The notes: a model not told the origin generated them from the letters alone. Numbered from the stretch's first letter, positions 8,325-17,796 are shown. The stretch is 64,000 nt of DNA from an uncultured Bacteroidales bacterium (GCA_944323245.1 CALURT010000014.1:1-64000); one strand, 5' to 3'. Numbers and translations: made by a program.

Positions 8325-8684
8325 TTATTCCTGAGGCACTTCAGTAGCAGGAGCCTCCTGGGCCGGCAGTTCCTGTACAGGAGGGAACTGAGGCATGGAT
8401 TCCTGAATATTCTGCTCGATCTTGTCGGTAATATCCGAACCTGACCTGCCTGAATTTCCCGAAATGAAGGAAGACACGATCGTCACCACGAAAATGAAAG
8501 CGACGAGGCCCCATGTTACCTTTTCAAGGATATCGGCAGTCTGCCTGACTCCGAAAGTCTGGTTGCCTGCAGCAAAATTGCTTGCCAATCCACCGCCTTT
8601 TCCGTTCTGCAACAGGACCACAAGAGTGATCAGCACACTGGCAATTATCACTAAAACAGTCAGAATCGTAAAAACTACATTCAT
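8325..8684 (-). CDS. secG: protein translocase subunit SecG
   Basis: 119 residues with two membrane helices (about 3-22 and 57-75) joined by the SecG signature LLQNGKGGGLASNFA-x(3)-QTFG. The C-terminal ~40 residues are an acidic and Gln/Pro/Glu-rich extension, common in Bacteroidota SecG. The protein is an accessory subunit of the SecYEG channel in the inner membrane. It is the last gene of a run starting at the sigma-54 regulator, with the TPR protein gene 12 bases upstream. Confidence 0.93.
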   Translation of the reverse strand: MNVVFTILTVLVIIASVLITLVVLLQNGKGGGLASNFAAGNQTFGVRQTADILEKVTWGLVAFIFVVTIVSSFISGNSGRSGSDITDKIEQNIQESMPQFPPVQELPAQEAPATEVPQE

Positions 8685-8696
8685 AATAATATCTTG

Positions 8697-9332
8697 CTAA
8701 TTTTGATTTCCGTGTTCCAATTTTTGAATAAGGGCTGCAAAGTAAGCATTTTTTTCCGGATATGCCAAAATTAGTTTTGAATAAATGTTCTTTGCCTGCT
8801 CATAATAACCCTGATCGGCATAGATTTGGGCCAAGGTTTCAGTATAGATGTCCATACTTTCATGTTCCTCAAGCTCTTCTGCCGACATTTCCGCCTTCGA
8901 ACGGGCTGCAAAGTCCGAAAACACTCCGGCTTCCGACTTCCGGACCTCGTCATACTGGTCCTGCGAAAAATAATCCCCGCCTACGACATACACCTTGCGG
9001 CCCTTGTCCTCCTGGGCGTTGCCGTCGGCGGCAGGGGCAACCTTGGAAGAATCCGTCTCGGGAGCGGCGGCAATATACCTTTTCAGAAGGTTGCCGATAT
9101 CGTCATCCTCGCATGTCTGCCTGCGGCCGTCCCTGAACGCCTTGGACAGGAGCCTGCGGGAAGACACATACATGGCGGCATCGGAAAAGGCGGTCCCTGA
9201 AGCCGCATCGTCCCCGTGGGCGAGAAGTCTCATGAAAAGCTCCTTCCTTGCGCCTCCGAACCACGGATAGAGATTGACGACGCCGGTCAGCTCGTCCATT
9301 GTAAGCGACTTCAATTCAATATAACCTTTCAT
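8697..9332 (-). CDS. TPR-type protein of the LptE-SecG neighbourhood
   Basis: 211 residues, no signal peptide. The C-terminal half has one recognisable TPR-like helix pair (TETLAQIYADQGYYEQAKNIYSKL region, about 165-190). The N-terminal half (MDELTGVVNLYPWFGGAR) is typical of a family found between lptE and secG in Bacteroidota; its function is not known to me. Four bases separate it from lptE. It is probably a cytoplasmic or membrane-associated adaptor for envelope biogenesis, but this is only a guess from context. Confidence 0.7.
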   Translation of the reverse strand: MKGYIELKSLTMDELTGVVNLYPWFGGARKELFMRLLAHGDDAASGTAFSDAAMYVSSRRLLSKAFRDGRRQTCEDDDIGNLLKRYIAAAPETDSSKVAPAADGNAQEDKGRKVYVVGGDYFSQDQYDEVRKSEAGVFSDFAARSKAEMSAEELEEHESMDIYTETLAQIYADQGYYEQAKNIYSKLILAYPEKNAYFAALIQKLEHGNQN

Positions 9333-9336
9333 GACG

Positions 9337-9867
9337 CTACCACTGGGCTACGGTTGCATTGAAAATATCCTCCACCAATTTGTCAATGATTTCCTGGCAA
9401 AGGGACGATTCCACTGCGTCCAAAGACTGCATCGAATCGAAATCAGCGTATGCCGAGAACGACTGTTCGAGGTCGTCTTCAGGATATTTCCTGTTTACAA
9501 AATAAATCTTGACATTGACGGTAAGCCTGTTCTGTGCAGCGACCTCGTTGGCCGTGATACCCATGGCCTTGACATCGTACCCGATGATTTCCCCGGTGAT
9601 TTCCAGATCACCGTTCTCGTCCACCTGTTCGAGTTTGGTCAAACGGCGGAACTGGTCCTTGAGGGCTTCCGTCAGCTCGTTGCTCAGCGTAGGATTGACC
9701 CGCAGGGCCTTGTATTCGAAATAGTTGATAGTCACCGTATGGACATCCGGCTGAATGGAAGTCCCTGAAAACGAATATATACCGCAGGATACGCACAGAA
9801 CGGAAACGATTGCCGTGGCCATTATCCTGATTAGAAACAATACCGCTTTATTTTTCATCTTTTTCAA
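9337..9867 (-). CDS. lptE: LptE-family LPS-assembly lipoprotein
   Basis: 176 residues with a signal peptide and a lipobox-like end (VLCVSCGIYSFSG), giving a lipidated Cys at about residue 28. The Bacteroidota LptE family pattern follows: GIYSFSGTSI, INYFEN-like INYFEYKA, LTEALKDQF-x(6)-L. LptE plugs the LptD barrel in the outer membrane during lipopolysaccharide export. The gene overlaps the 3' end of the sigma-54 regulator by 20 bases and is followed by the TPR gene and secG, so it is expressed within that operon. Confidence 0.85.
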   Translation of the reverse strand: MKKMKNKAVLFLIRIMATAIVSVLCVSCGIYSFSGTSIQPDVHTVTINYFEYKALRVNPTLSNELTEALKDQFRRLTKLEQVDENGDLEITGEIIGYDVKAMGITANEVAAQNRLTVNVKIYFVNRKYPEDDLEQSFSAYADFDSMQSLDAVESSLCQEIIDKLVEDIFNATVAQW

Positions 9868-11113
9868 ATGATTTCAGTTTTCTGTACAATGTCCTTTCTG
9901 ATATCCCGAGCTCTTCCGCCGCAAGTTTTCTGTTCCCGTCGTATTTCTCCAACGCCTTTCTGATAAGTTCGGTTTCGGATTTTTCAAGGGACAATGTCCC
10001 GCCGTCCTGCTCCTCCGGCTCTTCTTCCCTCGGTTTCATCAGCGGCTCGGCCGACATTTTGTCGATATTGACGGACTTGCCCCATACGGTCGATAAATCC
10101 ACCTGAGGGTCATGCGGCTTGGGTCCGGATGCAGTTTCACCGATCTGCCCGCTGAATCCCTGAGCGGAAGAAATCACGGATTTCAGATAATCCACGTCCT
10201 GCTTCAGCTGGTAAATGGACCTTACGAGCATTTCCTTTTCAGAAGGGGAAAAAGAGGATTCGTCGGACGGTGAAGCCTTGACCGGCAGCATGTTCGGCCC
10301 GTCTTTCGGAATATATTTCCTGAGAGTGGCGGCATCTACCTCGCATTTGTCCGACCTGCCGGACACGTTGCGTGACTCAAGGGCCGACACGGTTTCGGTA
10401 ACGTTTTTCAGCTGACGTATGTTGCCGGGCCACCTGTACGATTCCAGAAGAGCGACCGCATCCTCGGTCAGGACGACTTTCGGCATCTTGTATTTTTCGG
10501 AAAAATCGTATGCGAACTTGCGGAAAAGCAGATGGATATCGCCCTTCCTTTCCCTCAGGGCCGGCATGAATATCGTCACTGCGTTAAGCCTGTAATACAG
10601 GTCTTCCCTGAACTTGCCTTTGGACATGGCGAATGCCAGGTTGACATTGGTCGCCGCCACCACGCGGACATCCGTTTTCAAGACCTTGGAAGAACCTACG
10701 CGCATGAATTCTCCGGACTGGAGCACTCTAAGGAGTTTCGCCTGTGAAGACAGCGGCAGTTCCCCGACTTCGTCAAGAAACAGGGTGCCTCCGTCTGCTT
10801 CTTCGAAATAGCCTCTTCTCATCTCGTTCGCTCCGGTAAAGGAGCCTTTTTCATGTCCGAAAAGTTCGGAATCGATCGTTCCCTCCGGAATAGCCCCGCA
10901 ATTGACCGCAAAATATTTGCCCGTACGCCTCAGGCTGTGCTGGTGGATGATTTTCGGAATATTTTCCTTTCCCACTCCGCTCTCGCCGCAGATAAGCGCC
11001 GTCAGGTCCGTCGGAGCTACGGCCACTGCTATCTCCAAGGCGCTGTTCAGGGCCGGATCATTGCCGATAATATCGAACTTATTCTTGAGATTCTGTAATT
11101 CCTGATTCGTCAT
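9848..11113 (-). CDS. sigma-54-dependent transcriptional activator
   Basis: 421 residues. The AAA+ domain starts almost at the N-terminus: Walker A GESGVGKE (about 43-50), the sigma-54 contact loop GSFTGA (the usual GAFTGA with one change), Walker B GGTLFLDEVGEL and the arginine-finger region LYYRLN. A linker of about 100 residues and a Fis-type helix-turn-helix (NRKLAAEELGISERTLYRKL) close the protein. There is no receiver or GAF sensor domain, so activity may be set by a partner protein. It heads an operon with lptE, a TPR gene and secG, which suggests a link to envelope homeostasis (inference). Confidence 0.92.
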   Translation of the reverse strand: MTNQELQNLKNKFDIIGNDPALNSALEIAVAVAPTDLTALICGESGVGKENIPKIIHQHSLRRTGKYFAVNCGAIPEGTIDSELFGHEKGSFTGANEMRRGYFEEADGGTLFLDEVGELPLSSQAKLLRVLQSGEFMRVGSSKVLKTDVRVVAATNVNLAFAMSKGKFREDLYYRLNAVTIFMPALRERKGDIHLLFRKFAYDFSEKYKMPKVVLTEDAVALLESYRWPGNIRQLKNVTETVSALESRNVSGRSDKCEVDAATLRKYIPKDGPNMLPVKASPSDESSFSPSEKEMLVRSIYQLKQDVDYLKSVISSAQGFSGQIGETASGPKPHDPQVDLSTVWGKSVNIDKMSAEPLMKPREEEPEEQDGGTLSLEKSETELIRKALEKYDGNRKLAAEELGISERTLYRKLKSFEKDEK

Positions 11114-11120
11114 AATGGCA

Positions 11121-11128
11121 CAAAGGTA
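11121..11128 (-). promoter_or_regulatory. -7 box for the sigma-54 regulator operon
   Basis: TACCTTTG on the minus strand matches TAnnTTTG; only seven bases separate it from the ATG, implying a very short leader. Confidence 0.4.
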
Positions 11129-11181
11129 CTAAAAGGGGTGGAAAATATGCGTTCCGGCGGATAAATTTTTAAAAATATGAT

Positions 11182-11189
11182 TATATTTG
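11182..11189 (+). promoter_or_regulatory. -7 box for the OmpA-TPR lipoprotein gene
   Basis: TATATTTG fits TAnnTTTG and lies 52 bases upstream of the ATG. The AT-rich leader contains a small CTATG/CATAG hairpin (11197-11214). Confidence 0.6.
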
Positions 11190-11241
11190 CCAAAACTATG
11201 CTTGAAAACATAGCAAATTAAACCTTATAATTATTTATACA

Positions 11242-12882
11242 ATGAAAAAGAGTATCAAATTCCTTTCTGCAGCAGTCCTCGGCATTGCGGCCGTAGCCTG
11301 CAGCTCTCCAGAAAAGATGGCAGAAATGGCGGAAAACGTTACAGTCAACTGCGAACCTGCCGTTCTTGAAGTTGTGGCCGGTAAGATAGATGCTACGGTA
11401 TCCGTCACTTATCCTGCCGATTACTTCCATCCGAAAGCTATCCTTGAAGTGACTCCGGTTATCGTTTACGAGGGCGGAGAAGCTAAAATGGCTCCATTCG
11501 TATATCAGGGCGAAGACGTTACCGAAAACTACAAGACAATTCCGTCCGAGGGTTCCACTGTAACTGAAAAAGTCAGCTTCGACTATGTTCCGGGCATGGA
11601 AAAATGCTATCTCGAACTCCGCGGTGTAGTCAAATACAAGAAGAAGGCTGTCGACGTTCCTACCCGCAAGGTAGCTGACGGAGCCAACACTACCTACATG
11701 CTTGTAAACAAAGCCGGAAAGGCAGACTACAAGGCCGACAACTATCAGGCTGTCATCAAACAGACGGCAGAAGGCCAGATTCTTTATACTATCAACAGCT
11801 CGGTAGTAAGAAACAACCAACTCAAATCCGAATCCATCAAGAATTTCCAGGCTGCCCTCGATGAAATCAAGGCCAACGAGCGCAAGGAAATCACAAGCAC
11901 GGACATCGTTGCCTACGCATCTCCTGACGGTGGCGAGGAACTCAATGCCAAACTTTCTGGCAAACGTTCCGAGACCGCTGAAAAGGCATTCGGAAAAGTT
12001 ACCAAAGGCCATGAAGTGGAAGCTCCTGTCAATGTGACCAGCGTAGGTCAGGACTGGGAAGGCTTCAAGGAACTCGTTTCGGAATCCGATATCGAGGACA
12101 AAGACCTCATCATCCGCGTTCTTTCCATGTACAGCGACCCTGCAGTGCGTGAAAAGGAAATCAAGAATATGTCCGCAGTCTACAAGACTCTTGCAAAGGA
12201 AGTTCTTCCTGAACTCCGCCGTGCAAGATTCATTGCAAACGTTGAATTCACGAACTACTCGAATGACGAACTCGTAGCCCTTATCGACGAGAACATCGAC
12301 ATCCTTGACGAAGAGGCTCTCCTCCGTGCTGCTTCCGTTGTGGAAGACAACGCAGCCAAGGCTCAGGTCTACAAGAAAGCCATCGAGAAATTCAACAGCG
12401 CACGCGCCCAGTACAACCTTGCAGTCGTTTACATCAACGACAACGACCTTGCAGCCGCCAAGAGCGAACTTGCCAAGGTTGAAAAAGACGCCGACTGGCA
12501 GAACGCAATGGGTGTAATCGCTCTCAGGGAAGGCAACAATGACGAAGCAGCCAAATACTTCGCAGCTTCCGGAAACGAGACATCGAAAGAAAATGCCGCA
12601 ATCCTTGACATCCTCAACGGCAAATATGCAGACGCTGCCGCAAAACTTGCAAATGCAAGCTGCTGCGAAAATGCCGCATTGGCATACATTCTTACAGACC
12701 AGCTTGACAAGGCCACAGCCGCCATTACCTGCAGCTGCCCTAAATCCTCTTATCTGAAAGCAGTGATTGCCGCACGTCAGGGTGACGCAGAAGGCGTCAA
12801 GGCAAATCTTGAGGCAGCAAGCAAGAATGCCGACCTCGCAGAAAGAGCAGCAAAAGACATCGAATTCGCCCAGTACAAATAA
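11242..12882 (+). CDS. OmpA-like outer membrane lipoprotein with TPR region
   Basis: 546 residues. The signal peptide ends in a lipobox (AVACSS), so a Cys near residue 20 is lipidated. Residues about 30-150 form a beta-rich domain; an OmpA-C-like segment follows (IVAYASPDGGEELNAKLSGKR, about 228-250), whose Asp/Arg pattern can bind peptidoglycan diaminopimelate. The C-terminal ~200 residues contain TPR-like helices (AQYNLAVVYINDNDLAAAK). Codon use is strongly biased (AAG, GAA, AAC, GAC preferred), typical of abundant proteins. It probably anchors the outer membrane to peptidoglycan and may serve as a scaffold. A good promoter and a terminator-like hairpin frame it as a single-gene unit. Confidence 0.82.
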   Translation: MKKSIKFLSAAVLGIAAVACSSPEKMAEMAENVTVNCEPAVLEVVAGKIDATVSVTYPADYFHPKAILEVTPVIVYEGGEAKMAPFVYQGEDVTENYKTIPSEGSTVTEKVSFDYVPGMEKCYLELRGVVKYKKKAVDVPTRKVADGANTTYMLVNKAGKADYKADNYQAVIKQTAEGQILYTINSSVVRNNQLKSESIKNFQAALDEIKANERKEITSTDIVAYASPDGGEELNAKLSGKRSETAEKAFGKVTKGHEVEAPVNVTSVGQDWEGFKELVSESDIEDKDLIIRVLSMYSDPAVREKEIKNMSAVYKTLAKEVLPELRRARFIANVEFTNYSNDELVALIDENIDILDEEALLRAASVVEDNAAKAQVYKKAIEKFNSARAQYNLAVVYINDNDLAAAKSELAKVEKDADWQNAMGVIALREGNNDEAAKYFAASGNETSKENAAILDILNGKYADAAAKLANASCCENAALAYILTDQLDKATAAITCSCPKSSYLKAVIAARQGDAEGVKANLEAASKNADLAERAAKDIEFAQYK

Positions 12883-12910
12883 TCGTCACTACGAATCGAC
12901 AATCTACTTA

Positions 12911-12949
12911 AAACAAGGCCGGAACTCACTCGTGAGCCCGGCTTTGTTT
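12911..12949 (+). terminator. terminator after the OmpA-TPR lipoprotein gene
   Basis: AACAAGGCCGG and CCGGCTTTGTT form a stem with one mismatch, followed by TTTG. It lies in the gap before maeB. Confidence 0.6.
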
Positions 12950-12975
12950 GTGAATAACAAGTAAAAACGGACTAT

Positions 12976-15270
12976 ATGAGCAATATCACAAAAGAAGAAG
13001 CATTATTGTACCACTCACAGGGCAAACCGGGAAAAATCGAGGTTACGCCTACCAAGCCTCACAGCACACAAAGGGACTTGTCCCTCGCCTACTCTCCCGG
13101 AGTCGCCGAACCGTGTCTTGAAATAGCGAAAAATCCTGACGACGCATATAAATATACGGCGAAAGGGAATCTCGTAGCCGTCATTTCGAACGGAACGGCA
13201 GTACTCGGACTCGGAGACATAGGGGCATTGGCCGGAAAACCTGTAATGGAAGGTAAAGGACTGCTTTTCAAGATATATGCAGGTATCGACGTATTCGATA
13301 TTGAAATCAACGAAAAAGACCCGGAAAAATTCATTCAGGCGGTAAAGGCCATCGCCCCGACTTTCGGAGGCATCAATCTCGAAGACATCAAGGCGCCTGA
13401 GTGCTTTGAAATCGAACGCAGGCTCAAGGCAGAACTCGACATTCCGGTAATGCATGACGACCAGCACGGTACTGCCATCATTTCCAGTGCCGGACTTATC
13501 AACGCCCTTGAAGTCGCCGGAAAGAAAATCGAAGACGTGAAAATCGTCGTGAACGGAGCCGGAGCTTCCGCCATCGCCTGCACAAGTCTTTACGTCTCCT
13601 TGGGCGCACGCAAGGAGAACATACTCATGCTCGACAGCAAGGGAGTGATAACGTCAGACAGGCCGAACCTTACGGAACAGAAGAAAATGTTTGCAACGGA
13701 CCGTCGTGACGTACATACCCTTGAAGAGGCAATCAAAGGAGCCGACGTATTTCTCGGGCTGTCAAAAGGCAACATTCTGACACAGGATATGGTACGCAGC
13801 ATGGCGGACTCCCCTATCGTCTTCGCTTTGGCCAATCCTGTACCGGAAATCAGCTACGAAGATGCCAAGGCATCCCGCGACGACGTGCTTATTTCCACCG
13901 GCCGTTCGGATTATCCGAACCAGATCAACAATGTCATCGGTTTCCCTTACATTTTCAGAGGAGCCCTTGACGTGAACGCATCTGCCATCAACGAGGAAAT
14001 GAAACTTGCCGCCGTGCATGCCATCGCCGATCTGGCAAAACAGCCTGTTCCGGACATAGTGAACGAAGTGTACAAGGTCAATGACTTTACCTTCGGTCCG
14101 GACTACTTCATTCCGAAACCAGTGGACCCGCGCCTTATCACGGAGGTGTCCATCGCAGTAGCCAAAGCTGCCATGAGTTCCGGAGTCGCAAGGAAGAAAA
14201 TCACCGACTGGAACGCCTACAGGGAACATCTCAAGGAGCTTATGGGATATGAATCCGAGTTCATCAGACAGCTTTTCTCGATGGCCCGGAGCAATCCGCA
14301 GAAAGTCGTCTTTGCCGAAGGCAACCATCCGAACATGATAAAGGCCGCCGTGGAGGCCCATGCGGAAGGCATCTGCAATCCGATACTTCTCGGAAACGAC
14401 GAAAGGATAGGGAAAATAGCCAAAAGGCTCAAACTCAATCTGGACGGTATCGAAATAGTGAATCTCCGTCATGACAAGGAGTCGGCAAGAAGGGAAAGGT
14501 ATGCGGCAATCCTCGCTAAGAAAAGAGCCCGTGAAGGTGCGACCTATGACGAGGCATGCGACAAGATGTTCGAGCCGAACTACTTCGGCATGATGATGGT
14601 GGAAACCGGCGATGCGGACGCTTTCATCACAGGTACGTACACCAAATACAGCAATACCATCAAGGTTGCCAAGGAAGTCATCGGAATCCGCGAGGGATAC
14701 GACCATTTCGGTACGATGCACATCGTAAATTCCAAAAAGGGAACGTACTACATCGCCGATACGCTTATCAACCGCCATCCGGACACGAAGACCCTGATAG
14801 ACATCGCCCTGCTCGCGGACCATACTGTCAAGTTCTTCAACCATACTCCGGTAATGGCCATGCTGTCGTATTCCAATTTCGGTGCAGACACCGAGGGAAG
14901 CCCCAAGACGGTGCATGATGCAGTGGATTTCCTGCAGAAAGAATATCCCGACCTGATGATAGAAGGTGAAATGCAGGTAAATTTCGCCCTCGACAATGAA
15001 CTGAGGGACAGGAAATTCCCGTTCAACAAGCTCAAGGGCAAGACCGTGAATACCTTGGTGTTCCCGAATCTGAGTTCCGCAAATTCGGCCTACAAGTTGA
15101 TTCAGGACATGAGCGACGCCGAACTTATCGGACCTATCCAGATGGGACTGAACAAGCCTGTCCACTTCACGGATATTGAAAGTTCCGTAAGGGACATCGT
15201 CAATATCACGGCCGTGGCCGCAGTGGACGCCATAGTTGCCAAAAAAGTGGGTGAAAGTTCGAAAGAATAG
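12976..15270 (+). CDS. maeB: NADP-dependent malic enzyme - phosphotransacetylase fusion
   Basis: 764 residues, the standard length for the MaeB fusion. The N-terminal ~430 residues are malic enzyme: [12 protein letters not shown] with the catalytic Tyr, [17 protein letters not shown] with the catalytic Lys, metal-site MHDDQHGTA, and the dinucleotide fold VVNGAGASA. The C-terminal part (from about [14 protein letters not shown]) resembles phosphotransacetylase but in this family usually acts as an acetyl-CoA-sensing regulatory domain. The enzyme converts malate to pyruvate, CO2 and NADPH in the cytoplasm. It follows the lipoprotein gene after a terminator and has its own hairpin terminator. 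Confidence 0.96.
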   Translation: MSNITKEEALLYHSQGKPGKIEVTPTKPHSTQRDLSLAYSPGVAEPCLEIAKNPDDAYKYTAKGNLVAVISNGTAVLGLGDIGALAGKPVMEGKGLLFKIYAGIDVFDIEINEKDPEKFIQAVKAIAPTFGGINLEDIKAPECFEIERRLKAELDIPVMHDDQHGTAIISSAGLINALEVAGKKIEDVKIVVNGAGASAIACTSLYVSLGARKENILMLDSKGVITSDRPNLTEQKKMFATDRRDVHTLEEAIKGADVFLGLSKGNILTQDMVRSMADSPIVFALANPVPEISYEDAKASRDDVLISTGRSDYPNQINNVIGFPYIFRGALDVNASAINEEMKLAAVHAIADLAKQPVPDIVNEVYKVNDFTFGPDYFIPKPVDPRLITEVSIAVAKAAMSSGVARKKITDWNAYREHLKELMGYESEFIRQLFSMARSNPQKVVFAEGNHPNMIKAAVEAHAEGICNPILLGNDERIGKIAKRLKLNLDGIEIVNLRHDKESARRERYAAILAKKRAREGATYDEACDKMFEPNYFGMMMVETGDADAFITGTYTKYSNTIKVAKEVIGIREGYDHFGTMHIVNSKKGTYYIADTLINRHPDTKTLIDIALLADHTVKFFNHTPVMAMLSYSNFGADTEGSPKTVHDAVDFLQKEYPDLMIEGEMQVNFALDNELRDRKFPFNKLKGKTVNTLVFPNLSSANSAYKLIQDMSDAELIGPIQMGLNKPVHFTDIESSVRDIVNITAVAAVDAIVAKKVGESSKE

Positions 15271-15291
15271 TTATATCTGCGGCGTTTTAAT

Positions 15292-15348
15292 GAAAGTTGG
15301 CCCAAAAGGGAATTTCACATTTGAAGTGCTCTTTTGGGTCAACTTTAA
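15292..15348. terminator. bidirectional terminator between maeB and the flavin reductase gene
   Basis: AAAGTTG-x-CCCAAAAG and CTTTTGGG-x-CAACTTT pair across a loop of about 20 bases, with A/T-rich flanks. It lies between two convergent genes. Confidence 0.65.
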
Positions 15349-15368
15349 TATATTACGAGAGTTTATTT

Positions 15369-15929
15369 TCAACGTAGTTTTTTCCCGTCCGAGAATGCGT
15401 TTCCTGCCTTTTCTCCGATTTTAAGGTATTCGTTATTGAACGGATCGAATATTATCGGAGCGACTTTGGCGACATCTATACGGCCGTCCCGGTCAAGGAC
15501 GCGTTCGTCGGCGCTTACATTCACGATCTGCCCTCTGAGGATGCAGGTGTCGGGATTATAGTCTTTCAACTTGCATTCCATTGCTACCGCAAGTTCCTCT
15601 ATGAGAGGGGCGTCGACGAATTCCGACTTGACGGCATGGAAACCGGCTTTGGCGAATTTATCAGGGACTGTATTGCCGGAGACAAGTCCGACGTAATCGC
15701 ATGACACCAAATGCTCCGTATCGGCCATGCTGACTGTAAATGCGCCTCTTTCAAGGATGTTCTTGACGGTTTTATGGCCTGCGCTCAGGCAGAGACTGAT
15801 CTCGTCCGACTCGCTGATTCCGCCCCATGCAGCATTCATGGCATCGGGAGTTCCGTTCCCGTCGTAAGTGGCGATAATGAATACCGGCTGCGGATAGCAC
15901 AGCGGCTTCGCTCCGAAATTTTTTCTCAT
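15369..15929 (-). CDS. flavin reductase-like FMN-binding protein
   Basis: 186 residues of the flavin reductase-like split-barrel family. Recognisable parts are CYPQPVFIIATYD at the start, PDAMNAAWGG, SLCLSAGHKTVKNI and FTVSMAD, which line the FMN site in homologues. Family members reduce FMN with NAD(P)H or act as small FMN proteins with unknown partners. No operon neighbour is present; the upstream 80 bases are AT-rich and probably hold its promoter (TATTTTTA is a near match to the -7 box). Confidence 0.85.
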   Translation of the reverse strand: MRKNFGAKPLCYPQPVFIIATYDGNGTPDAMNAAWGGISESDEISLCLSAGHKTVKNILERGAFTVSMADTEHLVSCDYVGLVSGNTVPDKFAKAGFHAVKSEFVDAPLIEELAVAMECKLKDYNPDTCILRGQIVNVSADERVLDRDGRIDVAKVAPIIFDPFNNEYLKIGEKAGNAFSDGKKLR

Positions 15930-16011
15930 GATGTTCCTGTATTTTTGTTTTTATGTAAAAATAAAAAATTTCAGGACAAGTTGTATCTGTTTGTCACGGC
16001 GACGTACTGAA

Positions 16012-16091
16012 TTGTCATGGTGAGCGCAGCCGAACCATCTGCCTTTGATGCCGCAGATCCCTCCGCTCGCTGCGCTCGGTCGGGATGACAA
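16012..16091 (+). repeat. 80-bp palindromic repeat, copy A
   Basis: The element begins TTGTCATGGTGAGCGCAG and ends GGGATGACAA, so its ends are inverted repeats (TTGTCAT/ATGACAA). The same sequence is found inverted at 17866-17951, with a nearly identical ~45-bp core including GCAGATGGTTCGGCTGCGCT. It carries no gene and resembles REP/MITE-type dispersed repeats. Confidence 0.75.
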
Positions 16092-16127
16092 AAAAAGCGG
16101 GAACAGGCCTTGCGCTTGCTCCCGCTT
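16089..16127 (-). terminator. terminator of the calycin-like lipoprotein gene
   Basis: On the minus strand AGCGGGAGCAAGCGC/GCCTGTTCCCGCT forms a strong stem followed by seven T. It lies about 20 bases after the stop codon. Confidence 0.85.
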
Positions 16128-16148
16128 GATATTGTCCAGTTTTAGAAA

Positions 16149-17096
16149 CTATTCTGTAACTACAGTACCTTCGAAAGTTACGGTTACTGTCAACATAGAA
16201 TATCCGATAGTAAGATTAGTGGAAACTTTACCATCCGTTACAGTCCCGTCAACTTCCACAGAACATTCGCCGAGATTTTCAACGGTAATTGTCTGGGCAC
16301 TGTCTGTCTTGAATGAGCAAACACCTTCTGTTTCAGTCACAGCCAAATCAGTAAGCGTAATTGTACCAAGAGGCATTTCTGAACCCATTATTGTAAGAGT
16401 CAAATCTTCAAGCCTAAGATTTACAGCACTTTCAGAAGTTTCTGACAAAAGAATATCTATGCTTTTAGGCTCATCGGTAACTACAGGGGAACCGAATAAA
16501 GACACATTCAACAATCCATCGTATGTGCCGACTATCTTATCAGCCGGAGTCAAAAAGGCTGGAAGTTCGGCTACAGATACGGTAAGGGTGAGAGTCAGTT
16601 TGCCGTCAGTTACGGTACCTTCGACTTTTACATCGCACTCTACAGGGGTTTTGAACACCTCAGGAACTTCTGCGCTCATCTGGGCTTCGCCGGAAATGGA
16701 GTAGCTTCCGTCGTTGTCAGTAACGGTGCAAGCCTCGAAAGTCCTGTCGCCGAAATCGAGAGCCATTCCCGCAACGGATACTGACAATGCCTTGACCTGA
16801 ATGTCCACAGTATTTTCAGCATCAGCTGCTGATATTACGATTTCATTTGTAAGATCCTTGGACACGTTGGACGCAGGTGCGCCCATAAGGCTCAGATCGA
16901 TGTTCAAAACACCGTTGTAAGTACCGGAAACTTCTTCCACAGGATCCACTGTCTCTACGGGAGGCTCTGTGCCGCCACCGTTGTTGTTTCCGTTTCCATT
17001 ATCCGTGCCGTTGCCTTCAGGATCGGTCGTCTGGCAGGAAGTGATGAATGCAAGCGCTGCAATAGAAGTTGCAACAATTGAAATTATCCGTCTCAT
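16149..17096 (-). CDS. lipoprotein with two calycin-like domains
   Basis: 315 residues. A signal peptide ends in a lipobox (FITSCQTT, Cys near residue 21), followed by a low-complexity Asn/Gly linker (about 28-46) that would lift the protein off the membrane. Two homologous beta-barrel repeats follow, about 57-180 and 187-314: each opens with SGTYNGVLNIDL or VGTYDGLLNVSL and closes with CDVKVEGTVTDGK or CSVEVDGTVTDGK. This is the pattern of the Bacteroidota calycin-like family (lipocalin fold, ligand unknown). The gene is single, with its own promoter and terminator, and lies between two inverted copies of a dispersed repeat. Confidence 0.78.
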   Translation of the reverse strand: MRRIISIVATSIAALAFITSCQTTDPEGNGTDNGNGNNNGGGTEPPVETVDPVEEVSGTYNGVLNIDLSLMGAPASNVSKDLTNEIVISAADAENTVDIQVKALSVSVAGMALDFGDRTFEACTVTDNDGSYSISGEAQMSAEVPEVFKTPVECDVKVEGTVTDGKLTLTLTVSVAELPAFLTPADKIVGTYDGLLNVSLFGSPVVTDEPKSIDILLSETSESAVNLRLEDLTLTIMGSEMPLGTITLTDLAVTETEGVCSFKTDSAQTITVENLGECSVEVDGTVTDGKVSTNLTIGYSMLTVTVTFEGTVVTE

Positions 17097-17131
17097 AATA
17101 AAATAAAATTAGTTGGTTAAAAATCCGGATG

Positions 17132-17161
17132 CAAATATACACTTTTTATTTTTAACGCAAA
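17132..17161 (-). promoter_or_regulatory. promoter of the calycin-like lipoprotein gene
   Basis: TTTG (17158-17161), 18 bases, then TATATTTG (17132-17139) on the minus strand: a full match to the Bacteroidota -33/-7 pattern, 35 bases from the ATG. Confidence 0.75.
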
Positions 17162-17174
17162 TTTTTCGTGCTTT

Positions 17175-17492
17175 TCAATGTGAATTTCCGATGATTTCAA
17201 GTAACTCATTGGGGTTCGCATCCTTGACCAATCCGGAAGTCGCTACTCTTTCGGAGTCCACACCTCCCTTGACAACAAGGTCAATCACTGCCGCAATATC
17301 ATCCTCGGCAAACATGAATTTGGGTCTGCGCAACACTTCCCGATATTCGGCAACTATCTCCGCATTAAACATGGGTACAATATCCCCGTTCACAAGATGC
17401 TCCAGAACTCTTACCGTAGCCGAATCGGGGCGCACCGCAAGCATGGACGACACTATGACATTGGTGTCTATGACTGCATATACCTTCATCAC
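17175..17492 (-). pseudogene. shortened PIN-domain toxin
   Basis: 105 residues. The N-terminal half is a normal PIN start: VIDTNVIVSSML with the first catalytic Asp, then EIVAEYREVLRRPKF with the second acidic residue. Family members continue for ~40 residues with a D-x-x-D and a TGNxxHF segment carrying the last metal ligands. Here the protein jumps after about residue 85 from GVDSERVATSGLV to a family-like tail PNELLEIIG, so the catalytic C-terminal acidic residues appear deleted in frame. The gene overlaps the antitoxin gene by four bases. It is probably an inactive toxin; it may still bind its antitoxin. Confidence 0.65.
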
Positions 17493-17782
17493 TTCCCTTC
17501 CCTTGCCAGTCTTATCTCCTCGTTGATTTCATCGAGCGACATACCGGAAATTCCGTTGTCAGCCGCCGTCTTTCTCATATTCCAAAACGCTTTTCCGGCC
17601 CTCTTCCTGACATCCTCGATAGTATCTGCCTCTATGGCAAAAGGAATGCTGCGTGTTCTGACCACCTGTCTGACATACACATTGAATGCAGTGCTGGCAC
17701 TCATTCCGAATTCTTCGCAGAGACGATCGAACTGTTCCTTCAAATCAGAGTCCAATCTGATAGTAAATGCTGACTGTGACAT
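17489..17782 (-). CDS. RelB/DinJ-type antitoxin
   Basis: 97 residues from the ATG at 17782. The N-terminus SAFTIRLDSDLKEQFDRLCEEFGMSASTAFNVYVRQVV is a ribbon-helix-helix domain of the RelB/DinJ type, followed by an acidic C-terminal part that would wrap the toxin. It overlaps the PIN gene by ATGA. A longer frame runs upstream to 18073, but it crosses a dispersed repeat and the -7 box, so the shorter start is chosen. The antitoxin is intact whereas its partner looks deleted, a common outcome of toxin-antitoxin decay. Confidence 0.82.
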   Translation of the reverse strand: MSQSAFTIRLDSDLKEQFDRLCEEFGMSASTAFNVYVRQVVRTRSIPFAIEADTIEDVRKRAGKAFWNMRKTAADNGISGMSLDEINEEIRLAREGK

Positions 17783-17796
17783 AATGATTGTTTTTA

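Noticed and set aside
13762-15165. Long antisense open frame (467 codons) opposite maeB
   Set aside because: Shadow of the real gene: composition rich in His/Arg/Val typical of reversed coding sequence, no family motifs.
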